This document shows, in pieces, positions 16,001-21,881 of a stretch of DNA of 25,850 nucleotides; the first letter of the stretch is position 1; each line of letters starts with the position of its first letter. The notes beneath the pieces were generated by a model. That model worked only from the letters and a program-made list of their open reading frames with translations, was not told the origin of the DNA and made no database searches. The translations under genes and the position numbers were made by a program. Origin of the DNA: Faecalibacterium sp. (GTDB lineage: Bacteria; Bacillota; Clostridia; Oscillospirales; Ruminococcaceae); NCBI GenBank assembly GCA_020025795.1, contig JAHHRK010000010.1, forward strand, positions 1-25,850, in the 5' to 3' direction.

Positions 16001-18104
16001 AGTGGATGCAAACACCTTCTACACTGTGACCATCGAAGATGGCGACAAGGCAGATGTGAAGTATTTCCTGAACAACACAAAGGCAGTTGTAACTGTGGAC
16101 AATGCTCCTGAAGGCAAGGTTTGGACCTGCACCGGCAAGGATAATAACACTGTGGAAGGTGTTATTGCGGAGAAAACTACCTTTACGGTAAAGAGTATCG
16201 CACAGCCTTACACGGTCAAGCAGGAGAACGCACAGGAGCCTGTTGCTGCTGTGGTGGCACAGGACAACATGCAGGTGTACAATACCCTGCACGAAGCATT
16301 TGCTGCTGCACAGGCAGGCCAGACCGTTAAGCTGCTGGCTGATGTGACCTTTGGTGCAAATACCGAAGAAGAAGCTGCAATTGCAGTTGAGAAGAAACTG
16401 ACCTTTGATCTGAACGGCTGCACCGTAACGGGCGCAGGAACAGTATTTAATGTTAGCGCAGACGGTGATCTGACTGTCAAGGACAGCACAGAGAAGCATG
16501 CAGGTAAGATTGTTGGCGTGGCAGCTGACAGCACGCTGAAGAATCCGGAAGGCAAGGCAATTTGCGCTCTGGGTAATGCAAAGGTTACTGTCCAGAGCGG
16601 CGAAGTCTGGGGCGCTTGCGCAAAGGATATCGAAGGTGCAGGCAACCTGAACGCAATCTATGTAGATACGGATGCTACTCTGAACGTATCTGGCAATGCT
16701 GTGGTAGGTGCAGCAAAGGCAGAAAACAATGCACTGAACACTACTTACACCGCAGTATATAACATGGGTACGGTTACTGTAACCGACAATGCTAAGATTG
16801 TTGGCGTACAGGCTGTCAACAAGGTTTCTACTGAGCAGATGTTCGGTATGAACACAGGCCTGGATGCTGTTTACAGCACCAAGTCTCTGACGGTTGGCGG
16901 CAACGCACAGATCATGGGTGTTGCAGGTAAGGATCTGACCGAAGCCGTAGCACGCGCAATTCAGGCAAAGGGTGACCTGGTTCTGGAAGGCGGCCGTGTG
17001 GAAGGCACGGGCGAGTATGGCGCTGTCGTTACCACCGATACCAAGCTGGTTGTTCGCGCAGGCAAGGACAGCAAGATCCCTGTGGTTGAAAATACCAGTG
17101 GTCCTGCTTTGACCATGAGCACCAAGTATCCCGAAGCAACGCAGAACATTACCGCTGGTATCTTCAAGATCCCGGCAGTATCTGAGAAGTTTACTGATCT
17201 GAAGGATGCCGTAGCAAAGGGCTATACCACCGAGCAGGGCAATCTGGCAGAAGGTAAGTGGACTGCTGCAAAGAACGGTGCATACCTGAAGGTTGTTGAG
17301 CAGTTCTTCAGCGTCAGCTTCAAGAACGGTGACACAGTTGTTGAAGAACGCACCATCAAGGCAGGCGAGGCACTAGGCCAGCTGCCGAAGAACCCTGAAA
17401 AGAAGGACTTCGTATTCAAGGGTTGGATGGATGAAAACGGCAAGGCTGTTACGGCTGAAACTATCGTGGAAAGCGATATGGTTATCGTTGCAACGTTTAA
17501 CAAACTGTTCAATGTAACCATTGAAGACAAGACCTACCAGATCGAGCAGGGCGAGACCATTGGTGATCGCCTGCCGGCAAATCCGGAAAAGAACGGCTAC
17601 GTATTCAAGGGCTGGTTTGATGCAAATGGCAAGGCTGTTACGGCAGATACTGTCGTGAATAGCGACATGACTATCAAGGCACAGTACAATGAGCTGTTCG
17701 ATGTTACCATTGATGGAAAGACCCACCAGATCGAAAAGGGTGAGACTATTGGCGATCGTCTGCCTGCAGACCCGACCAAGGATGGCTACACCTTTGACGG
17801 TTGGAAGGATCAGAACGGCAACAAGGTAACCAAGGACACCGTGGTCAATGGCAACATGACGGTCACCGCAAGCTGGAAGGAGAACGCAAAACCCAATCCT
17901 CCTGCACAGAACGGCGGCAATACCAATACGCCGGCAGCAGGCGGTAATAACACTCCTGCGGCAGGTGGCAACAACAGCAAACCGGCAGCAGGTGGCGCAA
18001 CTGCAACCGGTGATACGACCAATCTGCTGAATTGGCTGGCACTGGCAAGCCTGATGGCAGCAGGTGCTGCACTGAGCTTCAAAAAGCTGCGCGGCAACAA
18101 GTAA
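13083..18104 (+). CDS. Giant cell-wall-anchored beta-helix surface protein (adhesin-like)
   Basis: 1673 residues from ATG 13083, six bases after AGGAGG; an in-frame TTG upstream is rejected because the ATG begins a proper signal peptide (1-27, ending AYA). Order: discoidin/F5-8C-like domain with SWAFDG and CWHSR (about 45-198); bacterial Ig-like domain (about 204-291); beta-helix module A (about 301-760); InlB/Flg_new-type repeat (about 784-850); unrecognised middle (851-1050); beta-helix module B (about 1060-1400); three InlB-type repeats (1409-1474, 1475-1537, 1538-1600), each with a GW core; a Pro/Gly/Asn wall-spanning linker (1601-1638). The sorting signal is ATATGD (1639-1644), hydrophobic 1647-1665, and a basic tail. 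Probably glycan- or host-binding; ligand unknown. A class B sortase follows. Confidence 0.9.
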   Translation: MRSVKQRVLAALLTAAMLCTYVMPAYAAGTAKPAVDAAGQTEYTYKALSKAPMKDSATASSEEKSDNEWNDGPASWAFDGSVTTCWHSRYTGGDVAGPHWIEWDLTQGGTTPVLVGRLQYEEKTQQNNGKWKTIQVDATVDGQAKTVFSGNITRNNQGVAVIDFPDGPVNATHMKVTITDSDNWSSHKFAAAGEITVYQAIPAVTYKLTLDQTAVSLEKGKTKKLNWTLTGSDNKAVTNGVDVAWAPASGKFVNVAADGTVTAKAVGKETVTATATYQGKTYTANCEVTVTETPVATGAAEIDGKSYDTLHAAFAAAKAGETIKVLRNVTFGVDEGEARKPISVDKAVTLDLNGKTIIGSVDNDNGKKENDENAFKTVFFVADTGDLTIQDSGENGAVIGRKLETRDDTSVLPCTVVTVDHQAKLKVHSGTLIGEYMTKAVAAASGYAVRYQWGHDRIETAEIVIDGGTLIGTKLDDGMTNYGDVNCFGTALYVNDGEVTVSGKAELIGMDVTGKLLKAGATAIQKNYGTVTIQDEAKLTGLKADADVNADCAASAIYAPRCTIQMNGGQLVGVSTTGKISNQNKRGKKVNERLKAIAVKGYSDGKSTLNVTGGEITGAYAAAVENGYAFGIMNEDATVNVEGGEVNAVKLLEGGKISGESIVTALKNAETGILNVKNGAINGAVGTVEAGAVANALVVEKGTVSVTGGVWNGSANEIALENNARPEDSTIEVNGGVFAHDFVAGANDPAYLADGAKTQRGDLNGETWTPSENGKQYKVLAGQEKIAVTFKNGDAVVTTVKVAPGAQLGTLPEAPQAPSGKVFKGWFDAEGHKAETTTVIDKATTYTAKFGMEELTGRDVNFYAYINGKAELVEHKTDVTVGWYNGRQQLSAELLESVYGKFGFTAEQLTAGTRYFPNTNRDDGTIWGDCVAVAVDGKVYQPTVNIKTNTTFDVYYLPKQTVTNNTSKDDAGVVDANTFYTVTIEDGDKADVKYFLNNTKAVVTVDNAPEGKVWTCTGKDNNTVEGVIAEKTTFTVKSIAQPYTVKQENAQEPVAAVVAQDNMQVYNTLHEAFAAAQAGQTVKLLADVTFGANTEEEAAIAVEKKLTFDLNGCTVTGAGTVFNVSADGDLTVKDSTEKHAGKIVGVAADSTLKNPEGKAICALGNAKVTVQSGEVWGACAKDIEGAGNLNAIYVDTDATLNVSGNAVVGAAKAENNALNTTYTAVYNMGTVTVTDNAKIVGVQAVNKVSTEQMFGMNTGLDAVYSTKSLTVGGNAQIMGVAGKDLTEAVARAIQAKGDLVLEGGRVEGTGEYGAVVTTDTKLVVRAGKDSKIPVVENTSGPALTMSTKYPEATQNITAGIFKIPAVSEKFTDLKDAVAKGYTTEQGNLAEGKWTAAKNGAYLKVVEQFFSVSFKNGDTVVEERTIKAGEALGQLPKNPEKKDFVFKGWMDENGKAVTAETIVESDMVIVATFNKLFNVTIEDKTYQIEQGETIGDRLPANPEKNGYVFKGWFDANGKAVTADTVVNSDMTIKAQYNELFDVTIDGKTHQIEKGETIGDRLPADPTKDGYTFDGWKDQNGNKVTKDTVVNGNMTVTASWKENAKPNPPAQNGGNTNTPAAGGNNTPAAGGNNSKPAAGGATATGDTTNLLNWLALASLMAAGAALSFKKLRGNK
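17307..17882 (+). repeat. Three tandem InlB-type repeats in the surface protein
   Basis: Residues 1409-1474, 1475-1537 and 1538-1600 are successive copies of 63-66 residues with the pattern V-x-I/F...G-E...LP-x-x-P...F-x-G-W...A/K-V-T...T-V-V...M. Copies two and three are closest (both contain IGDRLPA). A more distant fourth copy lies at residues 784-850. Such repeats usually act as rigid stalks. Confidence 0.85.
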
Positions 18105-18140
18105 GACGAATCACATAAGGGTTCGCTGAAACGAAATAAG

Positions 18141-18182
18141 ACCGACCGGATGGGAGGTTCGCCTCCTGCCCGGTCGGTTTTG
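18141..18182 (+). terminator. Terminator after the surface-protein gene
   Basis: ACCGACCGG (18141-18149) pairs with CCGGTCGGT (18170-18178), with an inner GGAGG-TTCG-CCTCC hairpin, followed by a short T-rich run (TTTTGCGTT). The UUCG tetraloop makes it very stable. It separates the surface protein from the sortase, which has its own promoter. Confidence 0.85.
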
Positions 18183-18202
18183 CGTTAAATCGGAAGCGGG
18201 AC

Positions 18203-18232
18203 TTGACAAACCAGTGCGGTCCGATTCATACT
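18203..18232 (+). promoter_or_regulatory. Sortase promoter
   Basis: Consensus TTGACA (18203-18208), an 18-base spacer and CATACT (18227-18232), 33 bases upstream of the sortase start. Confidence 0.55.
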
Positions 18233-18264
18233 TTCCTTATTAAATTTGAGTTTGAGGTGTTTTT

Positions 18265-19131
18265 ATGGATGAATTTTATCAGCCGTTTGAACCAGAGACG
18301 GAAGCACCAAGCAAGCCCAAGCGGTCTGCCAGCAGTCCGCTGCTGACCGTGCTGATGGTCTTCTTTTCTCTGATGTTTGTGTTCTGTCTGGTGGTGATTC
18401 TGGGCAAGCTGAACGACGCACGCAATGAGAAGAAAAATTATGAACAGCTGTCAGAGATTGCCGGTATGAACAATCAGGATGACCAGCTTCTGGAAGACGA
18501 AGCCAAGGAAGACGAAGCCAAGGAAAAAGAAAGAATTGCACACCTGGTGGAACTGCACGACATGAATCCGGATTTCGCAGGCTGGATTTCTATCCCGGAT
18601 ACCAATATCAATTACCCGGTGATGTGCACGCCGAATGATGTGGAGTACTACCTGCACCGCGATTTCTACGGCGAAAAGGCTGCTGGAGGCGTGCCGTTCC
18701 TGGGCGGCGGCTGCACATCTTTCAGCAGCAGCATCATTGCGCACGGACATCATATGCGCAACGGTACGATGTTTGCGGATTTGATGAAATACATGAAGAA
18801 GGACTACTGGGAGACGCATCCTACCGTGTATTATTCCACCCTGGAGCAGAACGGTGCGTATGAAGTGATGGCAGCATTCAACTACGATGCTACGGTCAGC
18901 GACGATCCCAAGGCGGTAAACATCTACCGTTACGCAGGCGATTTGACAGAAGAAGAGTTCAATGAATTTATGAACTATGTGATGTCTCATAAGATCTATG
19001 ACACCGGAATCACTGCGGAATACGGCGATAGACTGCTGATGCTGTCTACCTGCGCGTACCACACGGAAAACGGCCGTTTTCTGGTTGTAGCACGGCAGAA
19101 GGCTGCACCGGCTGAAGAAACTGCAAAGTAA
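18265..19131 (+). CDS. srtB: Class B sortase
   Basis: 288 residues. Sortases cut a C-terminal sorting signal and join the protein to the cell wall from the outer face of the membrane. A cytoplasmic N-terminus is followed by one helix (26-47), an acidic charged stalk, and the sortase barrel from about residue 100 (GWISIPDTNINYPVM). Catalytic residues by family pattern: His in AHGHHM (H162), Cys in LSTC (C263) and Arg in NGRFLV (R271). The HxxxxY...YYLHRDF segment is typical of class B. The stalk contains two copies of EDEAK from an exact 15-base tandem repeat. It lies 160 bases after the surface protein with the odd sorting motif, so that protein is the obvious candidate substrate. The ribosome binding site is weak (TGAGGTG). 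Confidence 0.92.
   Translation: MDEFYQPFEPETEAPSKPKRSASSPLLTVLMVFFSLMFVFCLVVILGKLNDARNEKKNYEQLSEIAGMNNQDDQLLEDEAKEDEAKEKERIAHLVELHDMNPDFAGWISIPDTNINYPVMCTPNDVEYYLHRDFYGEKAAGGVPFLGGGCTSFSSSIIAHGHHMRNGTMFADLMKYMKKDYWETHPTVYYSTLEQNGAYEVMAAFNYDATVSDDPKAVNIYRYAGDLTEEEFNEFMNYVMSHKIYDTGITAEYGDRLLMLSTCAYHTENGRFLVVARQKAAPAEETAK
18493..18522 (+). repeat. 15-base tandem repeat in the sortase stalk
   Basis: GAAGACGAAGCCAAG is repeated twice without change (18493-18507 and 18508-18522), encoding consecutive EDEAK units in frame in the membrane-proximal stalk. Confidence 0.9.
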
Positions 19132-19146
19132 GATTTGTTTATAAAC

Positions 19147-19183
19147 AAAAAGGCGCACCGATTACAAAACGGTGCGCCTTTTT
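19147..19183 (+). terminator. Sortase terminator
   Basis: A 14-bp stem, AAAAAGGCGCACCG against CGGTGCGCCTTTTT, over a nine-base loop, ending in a T-run. Confidence 0.9.
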
Positions 19184-19199
19184 GCAGGTTGCATATAAA

Positions 19200-19240
19200 A
19201 AACAACAGCTGAATCGGACGAACCAATCCAGCTGCTGTTT
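19200..19240 (-). terminator. Terminator of tRNA-Leu (minus strand)
   Basis: On the minus strand AAACAGCAGCTG pairs with CAGCTGTTGTTT (one wobble), followed by a T-run; it starts seven bases after the tRNA CCA end. Confidence 0.75.
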
Positions 19241-19246
19241 ATGTTG

Positions 19247-19333
19247 TGGTGCCGGCGATGGGACTTGAACCCATACATTGTCTCCAACGGCAGATTTTGA
19301 GTCTGCTGCGTCTGCCAATTCCGCCACGCCGAC
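19247..19333 (-). tRNA. tRNA-Leu, anticodon CAA
   Basis: On the minus strand an 87-base class II tRNA with encoded CCA (19249-19247). Acceptor GTCGGCG pairs with CGCCGGC (one wobble). D-arm GGCGGAATTGGCAGACGC, anticodon stem GCAGA/TCTGC with loop CTCAAAA, giving anticodon CAA (19299-19297) for UUG codons. The long variable arm is typical of leucine tRNAs. T-arm GGGTTCAAGTCCC. It has its own promoter and terminator. Confidence 0.96.
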
Positions 19334-19344
19334 AGAACATACAT

Positions 19345-19373
19345 ATTATAGCGGACTTGAAAAGAAAAATCAA
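19345..19373 (-). promoter_or_regulatory. tRNA-Leu promoter
   Basis: On the minus strand TTGATT (19373-19368), a 17-base spacer and perfect TATAAT (19350-19345), twelve bases before the mature tRNA 5' end. Confidence 0.85.
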
Positions 19374-19668
19374 GCGTTCACGCAGAATTTTTAAAACTGA
19401 GCAAAGTGAACGATAAAAACTAGAAAAAATTGGATAAAGCAGACAGGATTCGACAGGGTGTGCAAAGTGTTACAAAACTAAGGTGTGGAAAAGCGAAATT
19501 TTGGTTGACAAAAACAACAGCTTCATGTAAAATGAAGAGGTCCTCAGATAGAGGATCACAGCAAAATGCCCCTGGTAGCTTAACAAGCAGAGCAATGGGT
19601 CCAAAAGAACCAAGCAATGGTGTAAATCTTTCCGCGGGCAAAAAATGTAAACAGAGGAGACTATTACA
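19374..19668 (+). promoter_or_regulatory. Promoter and structured leader of the zinc-ribbon gene
   Basis: No protein gene is supported here. The promoter is TTGACA (19505-19510), a 17-base spacer and TAAAAT (19528-19533), so the RNA should begin near 19540. Its first bases form a hairpin, GGTCCTC (19539-19545) with GAGGATC (19551-19557) over AGATA. A tRNA-like stretch follows (19569-19638), then GAGGAG before ATG 19669. The part before 19500 is AT-rich and shows nothing I recognise. Confidence 0.65.
19569..19638 (+). other. tRNA-like segment within the leader
   Basis: Seventy bases that can be drawn partly as a tRNA. Acceptor-like CCCCTGG pairs with CCGCGGG (one mismatch, one wobble). TA at positions 8-9 is followed by a D-stem GCTT/GAGC around an eight-base loop. 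TGGGT/AACCA (one mismatch) frames a seven-base loop, and AATGG/TCTTT forms a poor T-stem. It lacks GG in the D-loop, a proper TTC loop and CCA, so it is not a working tRNA. It could be a relic, a mimic or chance. Confidence 0.3.
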
Positions 19669-19947
19669 ATGTTTGAAGACAAGACTTTAGTTTGCAAGGA
19701 CTGCGGCAAAGAATTCGTTTGGACTGCAGGTGAGCAGGAGTTCTACGCATCTCGTGGCTTCGAGAACCAGCCTCAGCGCTGCAAGCCCTGCCGTGATGCT
19801 CGCAAGAACGTCACCCGCACCGAGCGTCAGATGTTCGACGCTACCTGCGCTGCATGTGGCAAGAGCTGCAAGGTTCCCTTCCAGCCTCGTGAAGATCGCC
19901 CCGTGTACTGCTCCGAGTGCTTCGCTAAGATGAAGGAGAACGGCTAA
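19669..19947 (+). CDS. Small protein with two zinc-ribbon cysteine sets
   Basis: 92 residues. First set C9-x2-C12...C38-x2-C41, with KTLVCKDCGKEF and QRCKPCR; second set C60-x2-C63...C81-x2-C84, with VPFQPREDRPVYCSECF. An extra C67 is present. The first half matches a probable zinc-binding domain widespread in Firmicutes, the second a C-x2-C family (VPFxPxxxRPVYCxxC) found alone or attached to other proteins. No biochemical role is established that I know of; nucleic-acid binding is a guess. It has a strong ribosome binding site, its own structured leader and terminator. Codon choice resembles the ribosomal protein genes (CGT/CGC Arg, AAG Lys), suggesting high expression. Confidence 0.88.
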   Translation: MFEDKTLVCKDCGKEFVWTAGEQEFYASRGFENQPQRCKPCRDARKNVTRTERQMFDATCAACGKSCKVPFQPREDRPVYCSECFAKMKENG

Positions 19948-19974
19948 TTTTTAGCTGACTTTACAGAGTCTTAC

Positions 19975-20013
19975 AAGACGGCTGCTTTTCGTAGGAAAGG
20001 CAGCCGTCTTTTT
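19975..20013 (+). terminator. Terminator of the zinc-ribbon gene
   Basis: AAGACGGCTGC pairs with GCAGCCGTCTT over a loop of about 13 bases that can pair partly (TTTC/GAAA), followed by a T-run. Confidence 0.88.
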
Positions 20014-20035
20014 GTGTATACAGATGTTGCGCCCC

Positions 20036-20065
20036 TTGCAAAATGGCACGCATTTCGGGTATATT
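20036..20065 (+). promoter_or_regulatory. Promoter of the DUF1858-TrmK-Nif3-RqcH operon
   Basis: TTGCAA (20036-20041), an 18-base spacer and TATATT (20060-20065). Confidence 0.5.
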
Positions 20066-20107
20066 ATTAGCAGCAGGTGCACAGCACCGGAAATGAGGTA
20101 AATGAAA

Positions 20108-20359
20108 ATGTTTGATTTGTTCAAGAAAAATAATAAAACTGAAGCCGCTCCCATTGAGGTCACTCGTGATACTGTGATCGGCGATCTGATGGATATTGAC
20201 AGCACCGTTGCTCCGCTGCTGATGGAAATTGGCATGCACTGCCTGGGCTGCCCGGCTTCTCGTGGCGAGACCATCGAGGAAGCTTGCATGGTGCACGGCG
20301 CAGATTGCGATGCGCTGCTGGCACGTCTGAACGAGCACATCGCAAAGAATCGTGCATAA
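20108..20359 (+). CDS. DUF1858 redox-disulfide domain protein
   Basis: 83 residues from ATG 20108; ATG 20102 would add two residues, but GAGG (20095-20098) is only three bases from it and nine from 20108. The domain is the one linked to hybrid-cluster proteins and ScdA N-termini. It has TVIGDLMDIDSTVAPLLMEIGMHC, then the signature C-L-G-C with a further Cys in TIEEAC. The paired cysteines suggest a redox or metal role under nitrosative or oxidative stress, which is a family inference. A charged, lysine/asparagine-rich N-terminus (FKKNNKTE) precedes the domain. The next gene begins one base after its stop. Confidence 0.88.
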   Translation: MFDLFKKNNKTEAAPIEVTRDTVIGDLMDIDSTVAPLLMEIGMHCLGCPASRGETIEEACMVHGADCDALLARLNEHIAKNRA

Positions 20360-20360
20360 G

Positions 20361-21029
20361 ATGACACCACAGCTGGATGCGCGGTTACAGACCGCAGCAG
20401 ATTTGGTACGTCCCGGCGAGCCGGTAGCGGATATTGGCTGCGACCATGGCAAGTTGACCGCTGTTTTGGCTGCCAGCGGACGCTATCCCAAGGTAATCGG
20501 CGCGGATTTGCGCCCAGGCCCGTTGGCAAAAGCGCAGCAAACACTGGCAAAGGCCGGTCTGCTGGATCGGGCAGAGCTTCGCCTGGGCGATGGGCTGACG
20601 GTATTACAGCCCAACGAGGTGGGTACTGTGGTGGTGGCAGGCGTTTCGGCGCAGACCACCATTGATATCCTTTCCGCAGCGCCCTGGGTGATGCAAAAAG
20701 GCGGACCAAGACTGGTGATGGTTCCGGCCACCAAGCACCCGGTGCTGCGCGCCTGGCTGTATCAGAACGGCTTTTCGCTGGTACGAGATGTGCCGGTGCA
20801 GGCTGCAGGCCGCTGGTATGCGGTAATGGCTGCCGAATATACGGGCGAATGCGTTGCTGCGGACGAAATCACGCTGGAACACTGTGTGTACGGCGGTACG
20901 GCAAATGAGCCGGGTGGTGCGGAATACGGTGCCCATGAGCTGGCCAAGGTAAAAAAACTGCGGCTGGGCCTTGCGGACGAAGATTCGCTGGCAATGCAAA
21001 TCGACGCACTGACCGCACAAAACGGGTAA
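20361..21029 (+). CDS. trmK: TrmK-like tRNA (adenine-22-N1) methyltransferase, divergent
   Basis: 222 residues from ATG 20361, one base after the DUF1858 stop. No clear ribosome binding site, so translation is probably coupled; an alternative GTG (20352) overlaps the previous gene. The SAM-binding motif VADIGCDHGKL (25-35) and RLGDGL are typical of TrmK. The position just before a Nif3-family gene is the classic Firmicute arrangement. The segment usually reading AGMGG reads AGVSA, and the usual ILQPN strand reads VMVPA, so the catalytic loop departs from the standard form. Family assignment is good; activity is less certain. Confidence 0.83.
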   Translation: MTPQLDARLQTAADLVRPGEPVADIGCDHGKLTAVLAASGRYPKVIGADLRPGPLAKAQQTLAKAGLLDRAELRLGDGLTVLQPNEVGTVVVAGVSAQTTIDILSAAPWVMQKGGPRLVMVPATKHPVLRAWLYQNGFSLVRDVPVQAAGRWYAVMAAEYTGECVAADEITLEHCVYGGTANEPGGAEYGAHELAKVKKLRLGLADEDSLAMQIDALTAQNG

Positions 21030-21041
21030 CAGGAGAGCGTT

Positions 21042-21794
21042 ATGGCTTCGGTAAAAGAAATTTATGATATGCTGGCAGCGCTGGCCCCGGTGGAGCTGGC
21101 AGAAAGCTGGGACAACGTGGGCTTTCTGGTAGACAGCGGAAAGCCGGTAACGAATGTTCTGGTTACGCTGGACATTACGCCTGCGGTTGTAGAAGAAGCG
21201 GCGCAGCTGGGCTGCGAGCTGATTGTGTCGCATCATCCGGTGATTTTTGGCGGTCTGAAGCGCCTCAGCCCGAACGATGTGGCGTTTGGCCTGGTGCAGC
21301 ATGGGATTTCTGCCATCTGTATGCATACCAATCTGGATGCGGCAGATGGCGGCGTAAACGATGTGCTGGCCGATTTGTTCGGTATGACCGACCGAATCGC
21401 ATTTGCGGGTGGTTGCGGCCGTGTGGGCAATCTGGAAATGAACATGGCGCCAACCACTCAGGAGTTGGCAGAAATGGCCCGGCAGGTGCTGCACACATCG
21501 GTGAAGTTTGCAGATGCAGGCAAGCCGATTCGCAAGCTGGCAGTGATCAGCGGTGCAGGCGGCAGTATGTTTGAAGATGCTGTGGCGCAGGGAGCAGATT
21601 GTCTGCTGACCGGCGAAGCCAACCACCATCAGGCACTGGATGCGGTGCGGCTGGGCATGAGCCTGATTGCTGCGACCCATCAGGCTACCGAATGGCCTGT
21701 GGTTCCGGTGTTGGCCCAGAAATTACAAACGGCCTATCCGCAGCTGCGAGTGCAGTGCAGCGGCGCGGACCCGGACCCTTTTACCTATATATAA
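21042..21794 (+). CDS. Nif3-like dinuclear metal-centre protein
   Basis: 250 residues, the compact form of the family without the inserted PII-like domain. Metal ligands by pattern: H64-H65 (SHHPVIF), H95 and D99 (MHTNLD), and a C-terminal His-Glu pair in THQATEW. ESWDNVGF near the N-terminus is a family signature. Members are annotated as GTP cyclohydrolase 1 type 2-like, but the physiological reaction is not firmly established for most. AGGAGAG precedes the ATG and it lies 12 bases after the TrmK-like gene; the pairing is conserved in Firmicutes. Confidence 0.92.
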   Translation: MASVKEIYDMLAALAPVELAESWDNVGFLVDSGKPVTNVLVTLDITPAVVEEAAQLGCELIVSHHPVIFGGLKRLSPNDVAFGLVQHGISAICMHTNLDAADGGVNDVLADLFGMTDRIAFAGGCGRVGNLEMNMAPTTQELAEMARQVLHTSVKFADAGKPIRKLAVISGAGGSMFEDAVAQGADCLLTGEANHHQALDAVRLGMSLIAATHQATEWPVVPVLAQKLQTAYPQLRVQCSGADPDPFTYI

Positions 21795-21829
21795 AGGAAG
21801 CGCTGCAAAACACCCTAATCAAAACGGCG

Positions 21830-21858
21830 CGCCCGGTATTATGCCGGGCGTTTGCTTT
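21830..21858 (+). other. Short GC hairpin before the RqcH gene
   Basis: CGCCCGG (21830-21836) pairs mostly with CCGGGCG (21844-21850), followed by TTTGCTTTT. It may act as a weak terminator or attenuator inside the operon, reducing read-through from nif3 to rqcH. Confidence 0.5.
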
Positions 21859-21881
21859 TACCCAGGAAAGGGGGAACCACG

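Noticed and set aside
13275..16499. A 1074-codon open frame on the minus strand inside the adhesin gene
   Set aside because: It is a shadow of the highly biased plus-strand codons; its translation is cysteine/histidine-rich and resembles no protein, and it has no start signals.
19569..19638. A functional tRNA gene
   Set aside because: No CCA, no GG in the D-loop, no proper TTC loop and poorly paired anticodon and T stems; kept only as a tRNA-like segment.
19569..19668. A T-box leader
   Set aside because: CCGCGG is present near the end, but the T-box sequence AGGGTGGNACCGCG and the long specifier stem are missing, and the gene is not an aminoacyl-tRNA or amino-acid gene.
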